Source: Parahaliea mediterranea (GTDB lineage Bacteria > Pseudomonadota > Gammaproteobacteria > Pseudomonadales > Halieaceae). Taken from it: a DNA stretch of 64,000 nt. The notes below the pieces were generated by a model, which was not told the origin of the DNA, did not search any database, and saw nothing but the letters and a program-made list of their open reading frames with translations. Both the position numbers and the translations under genes were made by a program. Of this stretch, positions 51,461 to 61,153 are shown one piece after another (position 1 is the first letter of the stretch; the number at the start of each line of letters is the position of its first letter). The stretch spans positions 1-64,000 of the forward strand of contig NZ_QEWO01000008.1 of the NCBI RefSeq assembly GCF_003402235.1, read 5' to 3'.

Positions 51461-52306
51461 CTATTCATCGATATCCGCTGGCAAAAACGCATCGCCCAGC
51501 CGGGTGGTGCCATCCAGGCTGTACACCGCCTGCCCGGTGGCCTGCAGCCAGTGGCGGCTGTAGGCCACCTGGCCAACGTGGTGCCCACGGCACAGTGACA
51601 GGGCCGCCTCCACCATGGTTTCCAGCGGCTCGGCCATGTCGGGGTTGCGCCGGGCGATCTCGCGCACCTGCTCGGCCCCGGGGGTGAGCACAATGCTCAC
51701 CGGCGCCAGGGCGTTCACCCACACACCGTCGGCGGCCACCTCGTGGGCCAGGCCCTCGGTGTAGCGATTCAGGGCCGCCTTGGTGGCGCCGTAGGCGGCA
51801 ATCATGTGCGCCGCCATGGCCCCGGCCCGGTAGGGCACCGCAGGCTGTTCGCAGCTGGATGAGGAGATGTTCAGTATCCAGCCCTGCCCGCGCTGGCGCA
51901 TGCCGGGCAGCGCCTGCTGGGCCAGGTCGATGGGGGCGTTCAGGTTCAGCTCGTACATGGTGCTGCGCTGGGCGGTGCTCACCTGGCTGGGCAGGCCCAT
52001 GGTGGCGCCGGCGGCGTTGTTCACCAGTATGTCCAGCGGCCCGAGGGCGGCCTCTGCCCGGCTCACCAGATCGGCCCGGGCCTCGGCGCTGCTGAGGTCA
52101 CAGGCCAGGGCCACGGCCCGGCCACCGGCCGCCTCGATCTCCGCCACCGCGCCTTCCAGCGTGCCCGGCAGCGAGCCGTGGGCGCCCAGGCGCGAGGCCA
52201 CCATGGCCACCGCCGCACCCTCGGCGGCAAAGCGCCGGGCCATGGCCAGGCCAATACCGCGGCTGGCGCCGGTGATCAGTGCGGTTTTTCCCTGTAACTG
52301 CGTCAT
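51461..52306 (-). CDS. Short-chain dehydrogenase/reductase
   Basis: A 281-residue classical SDR: TGASRGIG (about residues 13-20), NNAAG, catalytic Ser in ISSSSCEQ and Tyr-Lys in YGATKAAL. It oxidises or reduces an alcohol/ketone with NAD(P). Its start overlaps the sulfotransferase stop by 4 nt (ATGA), and the DUF1214 gene follows after 27 nt. The three form one operon. Confidence 0.9.
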   Translation of the reverse strand: MTQLQGKTALITGASRGIGLAMARRFAAEGAAVAMVASRLGAHGSLPGTLEGAVAEIEAAGGRAVALACDLSSAEARADLVSRAEAALGPLDILVNNAAGATMGLPSQVSTAQRSTMYELNLNAPIDLAQQALPGMRQRGQGWILNISSSSCEQPAVPYRAGAMAAHMIAAYGATKAALNRYTEGLAHEVAADGVWVNALAPVSIVLTPGAEQVREIARRNPDMAEPLETMVEAALSLCRGHHVGQVAYSRHWLQATGQAVYSLDGTTRLGDAFLPADIDE

Positions 52307-53517
52307 GCGGAGACTCCTTTTATTGGCGTTGTTGTCGTAGCCGGTGTAGCTGTTGAATCGCCAGCCGCAGACGCGCTATCAGTCACGGCTGCCTGGCGGG
52401 GCCAGTCGTACAGGGTGAACAGCTCGTCCAGTTCCTGCTCGATGCGCGCCGGCGACAGCTCGTAGTCGTCGATGCTGTATTCAAAGCGCCCCTGGTGAGA
52501 GCGCTCCCGCTCTTCCTGCTGCTGCAGCCAGGCGTCGAAGGCCAGTGTCATCGGTAGCTGCAGAGCCTGGTACATGGCCTGCACGGTGGCCCGCGGCTGG
52601 GCGGTAATGTCGCGGTAGTCCACAAAAATCTGCGGCGTATCCGGGTGGGCCGCCAGCACCTGGCGCGGATGGTGAAAGGACTCGAAGGCAATCTCGGTCA
52701 TGGCGCGCAGGGATTCGTCGTACTGCGCCCGGGTCCAGCCCTTGCCCTTCCAGGTAACCTCCAGCAGCCTGAGGGTGCTGGGTATGCACTGGTGGGGGTT
52801 GCGCACCATCACCGCAATGCGCGCATCGGGGAAGGTCTCGATCAGTGCCCCCACCCAGCCGCACATCAGGGGGTTTTTGGACAGGTGGATGCCATCGCCG
52901 CCGTTCAGCAGCAGCTGGCGCTTGACGCACTCGCGGTAGTGGCGCAGCCAGCGGCGGCGCTTGCGCTCGGGCATGGCATCCACATGGAACTGGTCGATCT
53001 TGTGCATCAACGGCACGTCCAGCGCCCACTGCTGGGTAACGAAGGCGGCGCGCATTACAAACTGGTCTTCCTCGGCGTTCCACAGGCTCATGTTGTGGAT
53101 ATGCCGGTAGCGGCCGAAGGTTTTGTCGTCCCAGGCCACCAGCTTTTTCTTACAGTGGCCGCCCAGCCAGGCGTCCACCCGGCCCAGGGCGCGAATCACC
53201 TTTTTTTGCAGCAGCGAGGGGAAGAACAGCTCCCAGTACAGGAAGTAACTGAAGGTGTCCCCATCGCCCGCCAGCAGGCGGTGGGCCAACGTGGTGCCGG
53301 AGCGGGCGTGGCCCACAATAAACACCGGGCGCTGCACCTGCTGGCGCCACAGGCGCGGGAACAGCACATAGTCCAGCAGGAAGCAGAGGGTGTGAAACAC
53401 CGTGGCCAGCGGCACCAGCACCAGCAGGCGCAACAGCATGCGCGGCCGCCCCTTCCAGCCCTTGAGGGACCACACATGGGCCAGCACCCGGCCGTAATAC
53501 TGTAGATCGAAATACAC
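52303..53517 (-). CDS. Sulfotransferase family protein
   Basis: A ~404-residue PAPS-dependent sulfotransferase-like protein. An N-terminal hydrophobic stretch (MLLRLLVLVPLATVFHTLCF, about residues 32-51) suggests membrane association. The 5'-phosphosulfate loop is FIVGHARSGTT (about 64-74), and a 3'-phosphate-type Arg/Ser region RNPHQCIPSTLRLL follows at about 240. Bacterial enzymes of this type sulfate lipids, sterols or small alcohols. The GTG at 53517 was chosen with GGGGG upstream; the longer open frame to 53628 lacks a good start. First gene of an operon with the SDR and DUF1214 genes, divergent from a TetR gene. Confidence 0.82.
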   Translation of the reverse strand: MYFDLQYYGRVLAHVWSLKGWKGRPRMLLRLLVLVPLATVFHTLCFLLDYVLFPRLWRQQVQRPVFIVGHARSGTTLAHRLLAGDGDTFSYFLYWELFFPSLLQKKVIRALGRVDAWLGGHCKKKLVAWDDKTFGRYRHIHNMSLWNAEEDQFVMRAAFVTQQWALDVPLMHKIDQFHVDAMPERKRRRWLRHYRECVKRQLLLNGGDGIHLSKNPLMCGWVGALIETFPDARIAVMVRNPHQCIPSTLRLLEVTWKGKGWTRAQYDESLRAMTEIAFESFHHPRQVLAAHPDTPQIFVDYRDITAQPRATVQAMYQALQLPMTLAFDAWLQQQEERERSHQGRFEYSIDDYELSPARIEQELDELFTLYDWPRQAAVTDSASAAGDSTATPATTTTPIKGVSA

Positions 53518-53693
53518 TGCTGCCCCCGGCTCTGCACAGTTGAGTGATAGCAGCCTAAAACCACGGTGCGGCCGCGGCAATTCACATTCGCGCCCCCGCG
53601 CACCGCACGCAAGCCCTTGAAACAGCACTGGTTTTTGGCTGCACGCCGGGGCAAACTGGGGCCCACTTACTTTTTTGCACGCAAGCCGCGCCC

Positions 53694-54332
53694 ATGAGCG
53701 ACAAGCAACCCCCCAGGGCCCGCAAGCGCCCGCGCCAGAGCCGCGCCCGCCACACCCTGCGGGCCATCCAGGAGGCCTGCCTGAACATTCTCAATACTGA
53801 AGGCGCCGACAAGCTCACCACTGCGCGCATCGCCGAGGTGGCCGGGGTGAACATTGCCTCGCTGTATCAGTACTTTCCCAACAAAGAGGCCATTCTCTCT
53901 GACGTGTACGAGGCGCGCATAGCGGAGCTGCTGCAACAGGCCGCCCTGCGCTTCCAGCAGATCCAGGCGCTGGCGGACCGCTCCCTGGCCGACACCCTGG
54001 CCGCCATCATCGCGCAGGAGTGCGAGCAGTGGCTGGCTCTGCAGCAGCTGGAGCCGGCCTTCTTCCGCCAGTACCAGGGCAGTTTCGACATACACCAGCG
54101 GGTGGACGAGCTGACCCAGTCGCTGGATAACCCCTCTTGGGAGCAGTGGCTGGAGCAGTGGCTCGCCGACAAGGGGGCGGGCGGCGACCCGCGCTACCGC
54201 GCCCTGCTACTGCGCCAGACCCTGCGCAGCAACCTCGGCCAGGCCATGCACGAGCAGCCCGCCCTGCTGGCCGACGAGCACTACCGCGCCGAGTTGCTAC
54301 AGCTGCTGCTGCGCTATCTGGAGCACCACTGA
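53694..54332 (+). CDS. TetR-family regulator
   Basis: A 212-residue regulator with a basic N terminus (PRARKRPRQSRARHTLRAIQ) and HTH region TTARIAEVAGVNIASLYQYF PNKEAI, followed by a helical ligand domain. It is divergent from the sulfotransferase operon across about 176 nt and convergent with the D-aminoacylase gene by 3 nt. It probably regulates the sulfotransferase operon. Confidence 0.85.
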   Translation: MSDKQPPRARKRPRQSRARHTLRAIQEACLNILNTEGADKLTTARIAEVAGVNIASLYQYFPNKEAILSDVYEARIAELLQQAALRFQQIQALADRSLADTLAAIIAQECEQWLALQQLEPAFFRQYQGSFDIHQRVDELTQSLDNPSWEQWLEQWLADKGAGGDPRYRALLLRQTLRSNLGQAMHEQPALLADEHYRAELLQLLLRYLEHH

Positions 54333-54335
54333 GCC

Positions 54336-56204
54336 TCAGGCGGCGCGCAGCGCCCGGCCAAGGGCAGTGCTGCCAAGGGCAGCGCCAAAGTCGCCGTCGC
54401 GCCACACCACCTGGCCGTTGATCAGCACCAGCGGCACCACGCCCTGGGGGCGATTGACCATCTGCTGGTGCTCGAACAGGTCGCGGTAGATGAATTCGCG
54501 GGTGTCGTTGGTATCCCAGCCGGCGAGTTTTTCCGGGTCCACCAGGGTGATGTCCGCCTGGGCACCCGGCTCGATGGTGCCCACATCCAGCCCGAAAAAA
54601 GCGGCCGGCTCCCGGGTCAGGCGGTGCACAATGGCCGCCACGGTGCCCTCGCCCTGGCGCTGGGCAAGCTTGAGGGACATCAGATTGGAGTCGTAAAAGG
54701 CCATGTTGGTGATGTGGGCGCCGGAGTCGTTAAAGCCCGGCATGGCCTGGGGATGCAGCAGAAAATCCAGGGTGGCGCGATTGCCGTCGTTGCTGACATC
54801 AATCCAGTAGCGGAAGTTGCGGTCGTACTGGCGCAGCAGGCCGAGCATGAAGTCGGCGTCGTCCTCAGCGCGCAGGGGGAAGCTGTCGAAGGCGGCGCGC
54901 TCGGCATCGGAGCGCGCCTCGCCGGCGGCCCCGCGCTGATAGCGCTGCAGGCGCTCGAACACGGCCTGCAGGGTTTGCCCGTCCCAGTCGGGCACCGGCG
55001 CGCCGTCAAACACCATGCGCTGCAGGTCGCGAATCACCAAGTTGTCGGGCATGCCGAGCTTGGCCTTCAGGTGCGCCCAGTTGCGCCCGCGGCGACCGTG
55101 ATGCCAGTCGGCACGAAAACGCGCCACCCAGTCCGCATCGTTGAGCAGGGCGCGGCGCCCCTCCAGGTCATCGTACTCCAGGGCGATCAGCTCGCAGGTG
55201 GAGTCCAGCTCTTCGTACAGGGGGCTGACAATGCCGTCGGACCACACCCGGAAGTTGGTGCCCAGGGCCTGGAAGTGAATGTCGCCCTTGAACAGACGGC
55301 TGTTCATCAGGCGGGCAAAGCCGAGGAAGGCATTGGACGCCTTGGGCGCCAGCACAAACTCCATCACCGACAGGGCCGAGGTTTTCAGCGTTTTGCCGAA
55401 CAGGCGGCCGCTGGTGAGGGCAAAGTAGCCGAAGGCCTTCAGGCGGTTTTCGATGATGGGCGTGGTCTGCCACACCCGGTCGTATTTGCGCACCACCGCC
55501 AGCAGGCGCTTCATTTCCTTGAAGGTGGCGAACTGGGTGGGGATGCGCTTGTCGGTATTGGGCGCGTTGGCCAGGTAGTGAAAGGGCAGGCCGTCAGTGG
55601 ACAGGCCCAGGTAGCCCTGCTGCAGGGCCTGCTCCAGCAGGCGCTCCATCTCGCCAAGCTCCGCCTCGGTGGGCTCGCGGGTCACGCTGGCCTGTAGCCC
55701 CATCACTTCCACCCGCAGCATGGAATGCGGCACAAAGGCCGCCACATTGGGCCCCAGGGGAATGTTGCCGAAGTGATCCAGGTAGTCGCCGGTGTTGTCC
55801 CAGGTGACGGCCTCTACACTTTTGGCCAGCACCTTTTTGGGGATGTTCTCCACCCGGGTGAAGCAATCGACGATGGGGTTCTGCTCGCCTTCGAGCTGCT
55901 TGCCAAAACAGTTGCCCAGGCTGCAGTTGCCGAACAGCACGGTGGTGGTGCCGTGGCGCACCACTTCCGGCAGGGCCGGTTCCAGGTCCACCTCCAGGTC
56001 AAGGTGGGTGTGGATATCCAGCAGCCCCGGCATCAGCCACTGGCCGCTGGCGTCGATCACCTCGGCTGCCTGGGAGGCTGGCAGCTGGATGCCCCGGGCG
56101 GCGATTTTGCCGCCGCTGATGGCAATGTCTTCCCGGCGCGGCGGGCTGCCGCTACCGTCAAATACCGTGGCGCCGGTGATCAGGGTGTCCCAGGCGGTGC
56201 TCAT
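54336..56204 (-). CDS. N-acyl-D-amino-acid deacylase-like amidohydrolase
   Basis: A 622-residue cytoplasmic amidohydrolase of the D-aminoacylase/dihydroorotase-like group. Metal motif LLDIHTHLDLE (about residues 62-72), the Cys-bearing VLFGNCSLGNC typical of D-aminoacylases, a C-terminal metal Asp in NDSGAHITN and PEKLAGWDTNDTREF before the tail. It would cleave an N-acyl D-amino acid or similar amide. The family is common beside hydrophobic-compound catabolism genes. It is convergent with tetR and 65 nt downstream of the ars operon; these may be independent. Confidence 0.85.
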   Translation of the reverse strand: MSTAWDTLITGATVFDGSGSPPRREDIAISGGKIAARGIQLPASQAAEVIDASGQWLMPGLLDIHTHLDLEVDLEPALPEVVRHGTTTVLFGNCSLGNCFGKQLEGEQNPIVDCFTRVENIPKKVLAKSVEAVTWDNTGDYLDHFGNIPLGPNVAAFVPHSMLRVEVMGLQASVTREPTEAELGEMERLLEQALQQGYLGLSTDGLPFHYLANAPNTDKRIPTQFATFKEMKRLLAVVRKYDRVWQTTPIIENRLKAFGYFALTSGRLFGKTLKTSALSVMEFVLAPKASNAFLGFARLMNSRLFKGDIHFQALGTNFRVWSDGIVSPLYEELDSTCELIALEYDDLEGRRALLNDADWVARFRADWHHGRRGRNWAHLKAKLGMPDNLVIRDLQRMVFDGAPVPDWDGQTLQAVFERLQRYQRGAAGEARSDAERAAFDSFPLRAEDDADFMLGLLRQYDRNFRYWIDVSNDGNRATLDFLLHPQAMPGFNDSGAHITNMAFYDSNLMSLKLAQRQGEGTVAAIVHRLTREPAAFFGLDVGTIEPGAQADITLVDPEKLAGWDTNDTREFIYRDLFEHQQMVNRPQGVVPLVLINGQVVWRDGDFGAALGSTALGRALRAA

Positions 56205-56269
56205 ATGCTGCCCTCTTATTCGCGTTATGGGCCACCGAGTGTAGGGCAGGGGCTACGACAGCGAAAGGC

Positions 56270-57298
<1,029 letters not shown>

Positions 57299-57312
57299 GG
57301 TCAACTCCCCCT

Positions 57313-58068
57313 TCAGATGGCGCGCTGGTTGACGCGCTGGCTCACTTGCTCTGCCGACTCCACCCGCTCGGAGTAGCGATCCACCAGATAATCCTTGTTG
57401 GTGCGCAGTAGCAGGGTGAACTTCACCAGTTCCTCCACCACGTCCACAATGCGGTGGTAGTAGGGCGAGGGCTTCATGCGGCCATCCTCGTCAAACTCCA
57501 TGAAGGCCTTGGCCACCGACGACTGGTTGGGAATAGTGAACATGCGCATCCAGCGCCCGAGAATGCGCATCTGGTTCACCGCGTTAAAAGACTGCGAACC
57601 GCCGCTCACCTGCATGACGGCCAGGGTTTTGCCCTGGGTGGGGCGCACGCCGCCGAGGTTCAGCGGCACCCAGTCGATCTGGCTTTTCAGGATGCCGGTC
57701 ATGGCGCCGTGGCGCTCGGGCGAGCACCAGATCTGGCCCTCGGACCACAGCATCAGCTCGCGCAATTCCTGTACCTTGGGATGGGCCTCTTCGCCGCTGT
57801 CTGGCTGGGGCAGGCCGCGGGGGTCAAAAATGCGCGGCTCGGCGCCCATGGCCAGCAACAGGCGGGCTGCCTCTTCCACCACCTTGCGACTGTAGGACAC
57901 CTCGCGCAGCGAGCCATACAGCAGCAGAATACGCGGCGGATGACCACCGTCGGGGGCGGTAAAATCGGCCACCGCCGGACGGTGCAGTTGCCCAGGGTCA
58001 ATGTTGGGCAGGGCGCTATCTGCGGCCGTATCGGCGGTGGTGTTAGTGAGGCTTTCCTCCGTGCTCAT
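57313..58068 (-). CDS. arsH: ArsH organoarsenical/NADPH flavoprotein
   Basis: A 251-residue NADPH-FMN reductase of the ArsH family. FMN-binding motif [20 protein letters not shown], then EMLW-like [20 protein letters not shown] and the dimer/flavin loop [16 protein letters not shown]. ArsH oxidises trivalent organoarsenicals and reduces quinones or metals. Its ATG shares one base with the arsC stop (TGATG). Second-last gene of the ars operon. Confidence 0.93.
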   Translation of the reverse strand: MSTEESLTNTTADTAADSALPNIDPGQLHRPAVADFTAPDGGHPPRILLLYGSLREVSYSRKVVEEAARLLLAMGAEPRIFDPRGLPQPDSGEEAHPKVQELRELMLWSEGQIWCSPERHGAMTGILKSQIDWVPLNLGGVRPTQGKTLAVMQVSGGSQSFNAVNQMRILGRWMRMFTIPNQSSVAKAFMEFDEDGRMKPSPYYHRIVDVVEELVKFTLLLRTNKDYLVDRYSERVESAEQVSQRVNQRAI

Positions 58069-58538
58069 CAACTTGCCCCCTGAGCCAGCAGGGCATCGCG
58101 CAGCGCGGCGCCCTGCACGCCGTCCCGCGCCAGCGCCGCCAGCACCGCAACACGCCGCTCAATCTCGTCGATGCAGGCCCTGAAAGCCGCGCCCTGCGCT
58201 GCCTCGTCACCGTGCATTGCCGAGGGGTCGCTGAGGCCCCAGTGCACCTTGAGGGATTGCCCGAGATACAGCGGGCAGGCCTCGCCGGCGGTAGCGTCGC
58301 ACACGGTGATCACCAGATCCGGGGCAAAGTCGGCGAACGCGTCCCAGGACTGGCTGCGCAGGCCGTCCACGGGATAGCCCGCCTCTGCCAGGTAGTGCAG
58401 GGTCAGGGGGTGCACCACCTCCGCCGGCTGGCTGCCGGCGCTGCGCACATCGAGCACATCGCCGGCCCGGTGCCGGGCAACGGCCTCGGACAGCACGCTG
58501 CGACAGCGGTTGTGGGTGCAGACAAACAGTATTTTCAC
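58068..58538 (-). CDS. arsC: Arsenate reductase, low-molecular-weight phosphatase type
   Basis: A 156-residue ArsC of the thioredoxin-coupled class. The P-loop CX5R is C-T-H-N-R-C-R (Cys7 to Arg13), followed by [17 protein letters not shown]. It reduces arsenate to arsenite for export by Acr3. ATG 58538 begins 9 nt after the arsR stop, and the gene overlaps arsH by one base. Confidence 0.92.
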   Translation of the reverse strand: MKILFVCTHNRCRSVLSEAVARHRAGDVLDVRSAGSQPAEVVHPLTLHYLAEAGYPVDGLRSQSWDAFADFAPDLVITVCDATAGEACPLYLGQSLKVHWGLSDPSAMHGDEAAQGAAFRACIDEIERRVAVLAALARDGVQGAALRDALLAQGAS

Positions 58539-58547
58539 GGGAGTTCC

Positions 58548-58874
58548 TCAGGCAGGGGTGCAAGTCGAGGCCGCCAGGCGGCGGCGCGCCGTTTTCAAAT
58601 AGCCGGGCGCTGCCGCCGCAGTGGTCAGCAGCACCTCCCGCGCCCAGTCCGGCAGCCCGGGCGCCAGGCAGTAGTACACCCAGCGCCCGCGCCGCTCGCC
58701 CTGCACAATGCCGCATTCGCGCAGCTCCGCCAGATGGCGCGACACTTTGGGTTGGCTGAGCTGCAGTGCATCCATCAACTCACAAACGCACAGCTGCCGG
58801 CCATCGGCCAGCAGCAGCAGGGACTGGAGCCGGGTGTCATCGGCCAGGCATTTGTAGAAGGCGAGTGGGTTCAT
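58548..58874 (-). CDS. arsR: ArsR arsenic-responsive repressor
   Basis: A 108-residue winged-helix repressor. The As(III)-binding Cys pair lies in LCVCELMDAL (Cys29, Cys31), at the start of the DNA-recognition helix LSQPKVSRHLAELRE, as in classical ArsR. ATG 58874 is used because the upstream open frame runs through the operator. It heads the ars operon and sits directly behind a perfect inverted repeat. Confidence 0.93.
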   Translation of the reverse strand: MNPLAFYKCLADDTRLQSLLLLADGRQLCVCELMDALQLSQPKVSRHLAELRECGIVQGERRGRWVYYCLAPGLPDWAREVLLTTAAAAPGYLKTARRRLAASTCTPA

Positions 58875-58877
58875 ATC

Positions 58878-58915
58878 AATATACGAAAATTCATATATAT
58901 GGAGTTTCGTATATT
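58878..58915. promoter_or_regulatory. ars operator
   Basis: AATATACGAAA (58878-58888) and TTTCGTATATT (58905-58915): perfect 11-bp inverted arms, 16 nt apart, immediately before arsR. The intervening TTCATATATAT is AT-rich and suits a -10 region. It is the likely ArsR binding site. Confidence 0.75.
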
Positions 58916-59105
58916 TGGTGGCCACCGACAAGCCCCCGTAGTCAATCCATTGGCCATGCGCGCGGCCAATAAATTGACCACGGGCGAACAGGAAACGCCT
59001 ATTTGCCGCTGTCTTGCCGCATTCTCGCCACGGCAACAGCGCTTGGCAGGCCCCGGGCATTTTTTTATATTGCCACCCCCATGCTTTAACTTTCCGGGGA
59101 CAACA

Positions 59106-61142
59106 TTGCCCAAGCTAACCTCACCGAACCTGCGGCTGCCCAGCGTTGTAGCAGGCCTGCTGCTGTTGCTGTTGCCCCTTGCCCTGCTGTTGCCACACAC
59201 CGCCTTCGCCCAGGGCCCCGAGCTTACGCTGAACAAGTCGGCCTCCAAGTCCTCGGTATCCCCCGGCGGGACGGTGGTATACACAATCAGCATCGCCAAT
59301 ACCGGCTTTGCCACTGCAACCAACGTGGTGCTGGAAGACCTGCTGCCGGTGCCGCGCCTCAACTTTGTCTCCGCCACCGGCGGCGGGCTGCTGGTTGGCG
59401 GCGATACAGTGGAGTGGCGCTTCGCCAGCATCGCACCCGGGCAGACGGGCTCCGTAACCCTGACGGCCGAGGCCGGCAATTTTGTCGGCACCACCATCCT
59501 CAACGAGGCCACCATCAGCAGCGACCAGACACCGCCCACCACGTCCAACAGCGTGCCAACCAAAATCACCGACCTGGCCGAGCTGACTCTCACCAAAACC
59601 GTAAACACAACACTGGCCAGGCCCGGCGACGCCCTGCAGTACACCCTGGCCTTCGCCAACACCGGCAGCGATGCCGCAGCCAATGTCACCCTTACCGACG
59701 ACTTGCCGGCCGGTATACAGTTCGTGTCCGCCAGTGGTGGTGGCGTGGAGAGCGCGGGCACCGTGAGCTGGAACATCGGCACCCTGGCAGCAGGCCAGAG
59801 TGGCTCGGTGGTGCTGAGCGGCACGGTGAACAGCGGTATTGTCGACGGCGCGCTGATCACCAACGCCGCCACCATCGACAGCAGCACAGTGGATGTGGGC
59901 CCGGTTACCAGCAACAGCGTGCAAACAGAAATCGACAACGCGGCACTGCTGGCAGCCAGCATTTCCGCCACCCCCAGCCCGGCGCTGGCTGGCGATGTCC
60001 TCACCTTCACCGTGACGGTGCGCAACGATGCCAGCCCCGCTACCGGCGTTACGGTGCGCGCGAACGTGCCCGCCCAAACAAGCTACCTGAGCCATTCCCC
60101 CGGCGGCAACTACGATGGCAGCGGCCAGGTGACCTGGGCCGTGGGCGAACTGGCCACCGGCGCGTCCGCCCAGGTGAGCCTCACCGTGCAGGTGGATGCC
60201 CCGCTGCCGGATGACAGCCAGCTCTCCTTTGGCGCCAGTGTCAGCGCCGACAATGCCACAACGGCAGGCGCCGGCGTGATCGTCTTCGTCAGCAGTCGGC
60301 CCGCGCTCAATCTGCAAAAAACCGCCGCCGTCAGGGCGGTCACCCCCGGCGAACTGCTGACCTACACGCTGAGCTACAGCAACACCGGCACCGACCGCGA
60401 GGCGCAAGCCACCCTTGAGGACAACCTGCCACCTGAGACCACCTACCAATCCAGCACCGGCGGCGGCACCCATGCCGGCGGCGTGGTGACCTGGAACCTG
60501 GGCGAAGTGGCGGCCGGGGCAAGCGGCAGTGTTGCTGTCACCGTGCGTGTGAACGATGGCGTTCCGGGTGGCACTGTGCTGCACAATGCCGCCACCCTCA
60601 GCGGCCTGAGCGGCCTGCCGGTGAGCGCGCCGGTGGTGGATGTGCTGGTTAGCGACCTGCCAGACCTGCGCCTGGACAAAACCACCAGCGCCAGCACAGT
60701 CCAGGCGGGTGGCGAAATTACCTACACCCTGGCCTACGAAAACCGCGGCGCGAGCCCGGCCACCAACGTAACCCTGGGCGACCCACTGCCCCAGGGCACC
60801 CGCTTTGTGGCGGCCAGCGACGGTGGCACGGCCAGCGGCGGCGCCGTCATCTGGCGCCTTGGCACCCTGGCGCCGGGGGCCAGCGGCAGCGTGAGCCTGA
60901 CCCTGGGCACCGAGCCCGGCCTGGCGGACGGCACCGTGATTGCCAACAGTGCCTCCATCGACAGCAACGAGACGCCCCCGGCGGCCACCAGCCGGGTGAC
61001 CACCCTGGTGGAGGCCGATGTGATTGCGCCCACAGCGCCGGTGGCGGTGCCCGCCGTGCCGGGCCCGCTGCTGCTTCTGGTGGGGCTAGTGTTGCTGATG
61101 CTGAGCTGGCGGGCCCTGCACGCTGTCCGGGCGCTACGCTAG
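59106..61142 (+). CDS. DUF11-repeat surface protein with C-terminal sorting tail
   Basis: A 678-residue exported protein. TTG 59106 is chosen: GGGGA lies 6 nt upstream, and a signal peptide follows (SVVAGLLLLLLPLALLLPHT then AFAQ). Five DUF11-type beta-sandwich repeats follow at about 120-residue spacing (starts near residues 38, 158, 279, 399, 519), each with the conserved NxG-xxxAxNVxLxDxLP pattern. The C terminus has AVPAVPGPLLLLVGLVLLML followed by Arg residues: a Pro motif, one membrane segment and a basic end, resembling exosortase/rhombosortase-type tails but without a canonical PEP. It is probably a surface or adhesion protein. The open frame extending upstream to 58212 is antisense to arsR and arsC and spurious. 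Confidence 0.85.
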   Translation: MPKLTSPNLRLPSVVAGLLLLLLPLALLLPHTAFAQGPELTLNKSASKSSVSPGGTVVYTISIANTGFATATNVVLEDLLPVPRLNFVSATGGGLLVGGDTVEWRFASIAPGQTGSVTLTAEAGNFVGTTILNEATISSDQTPPTTSNSVPTKITDLAELTLTKTVNTTLARPGDALQYTLAFANTGSDAAANVTLTDDLPAGIQFVSASGGGVESAGTVSWNIGTLAAGQSGSVVLSGTVNSGIVDGALITNAATIDSSTVDVGPVTSNSVQTEIDNAALLAASISATPSPALAGDVLTFTVTVRNDASPATGVTVRANVPAQTSYLSHSPGGNYDGSGQVTWAVGELATGASAQVSLTVQVDAPLPDDSQLSFGASVSADNATTAGAGVIVFVSSRPALNLQKTAAVRAVTPGELLTYTLSYSNTGTDREAQATLEDNLPPETTYQSSTGGGTHAGGVVTWNLGEVAAGASGSVAVTVRVNDGVPGGTVLHNAATLSGLSGLPVSAPVVDVLVSDLPDLRLDKTTSASTVQAGGEITYTLAYENRGASPATNVTLGDPLPQGTRFVAASDGGTASGGAVIWRLGTLAPGASGSVSLTLGTEPGLADGTVIANSASIDSNETPPAATSRVTTLVEADVIAPTAPVAVPAVPGPLLLLVGLVLLMLSWRALHAVRALR

Positions 61143-61153
61143 CGCCGGACCGC

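Noticed and set aside
58212-59105. N-terminal extension of the DUF11 open frame
   Set aside because: It is antisense to arsR and arsC and lacks a start signal; the signal peptide begins right after TTG 59106 with a good ribosome binding site.
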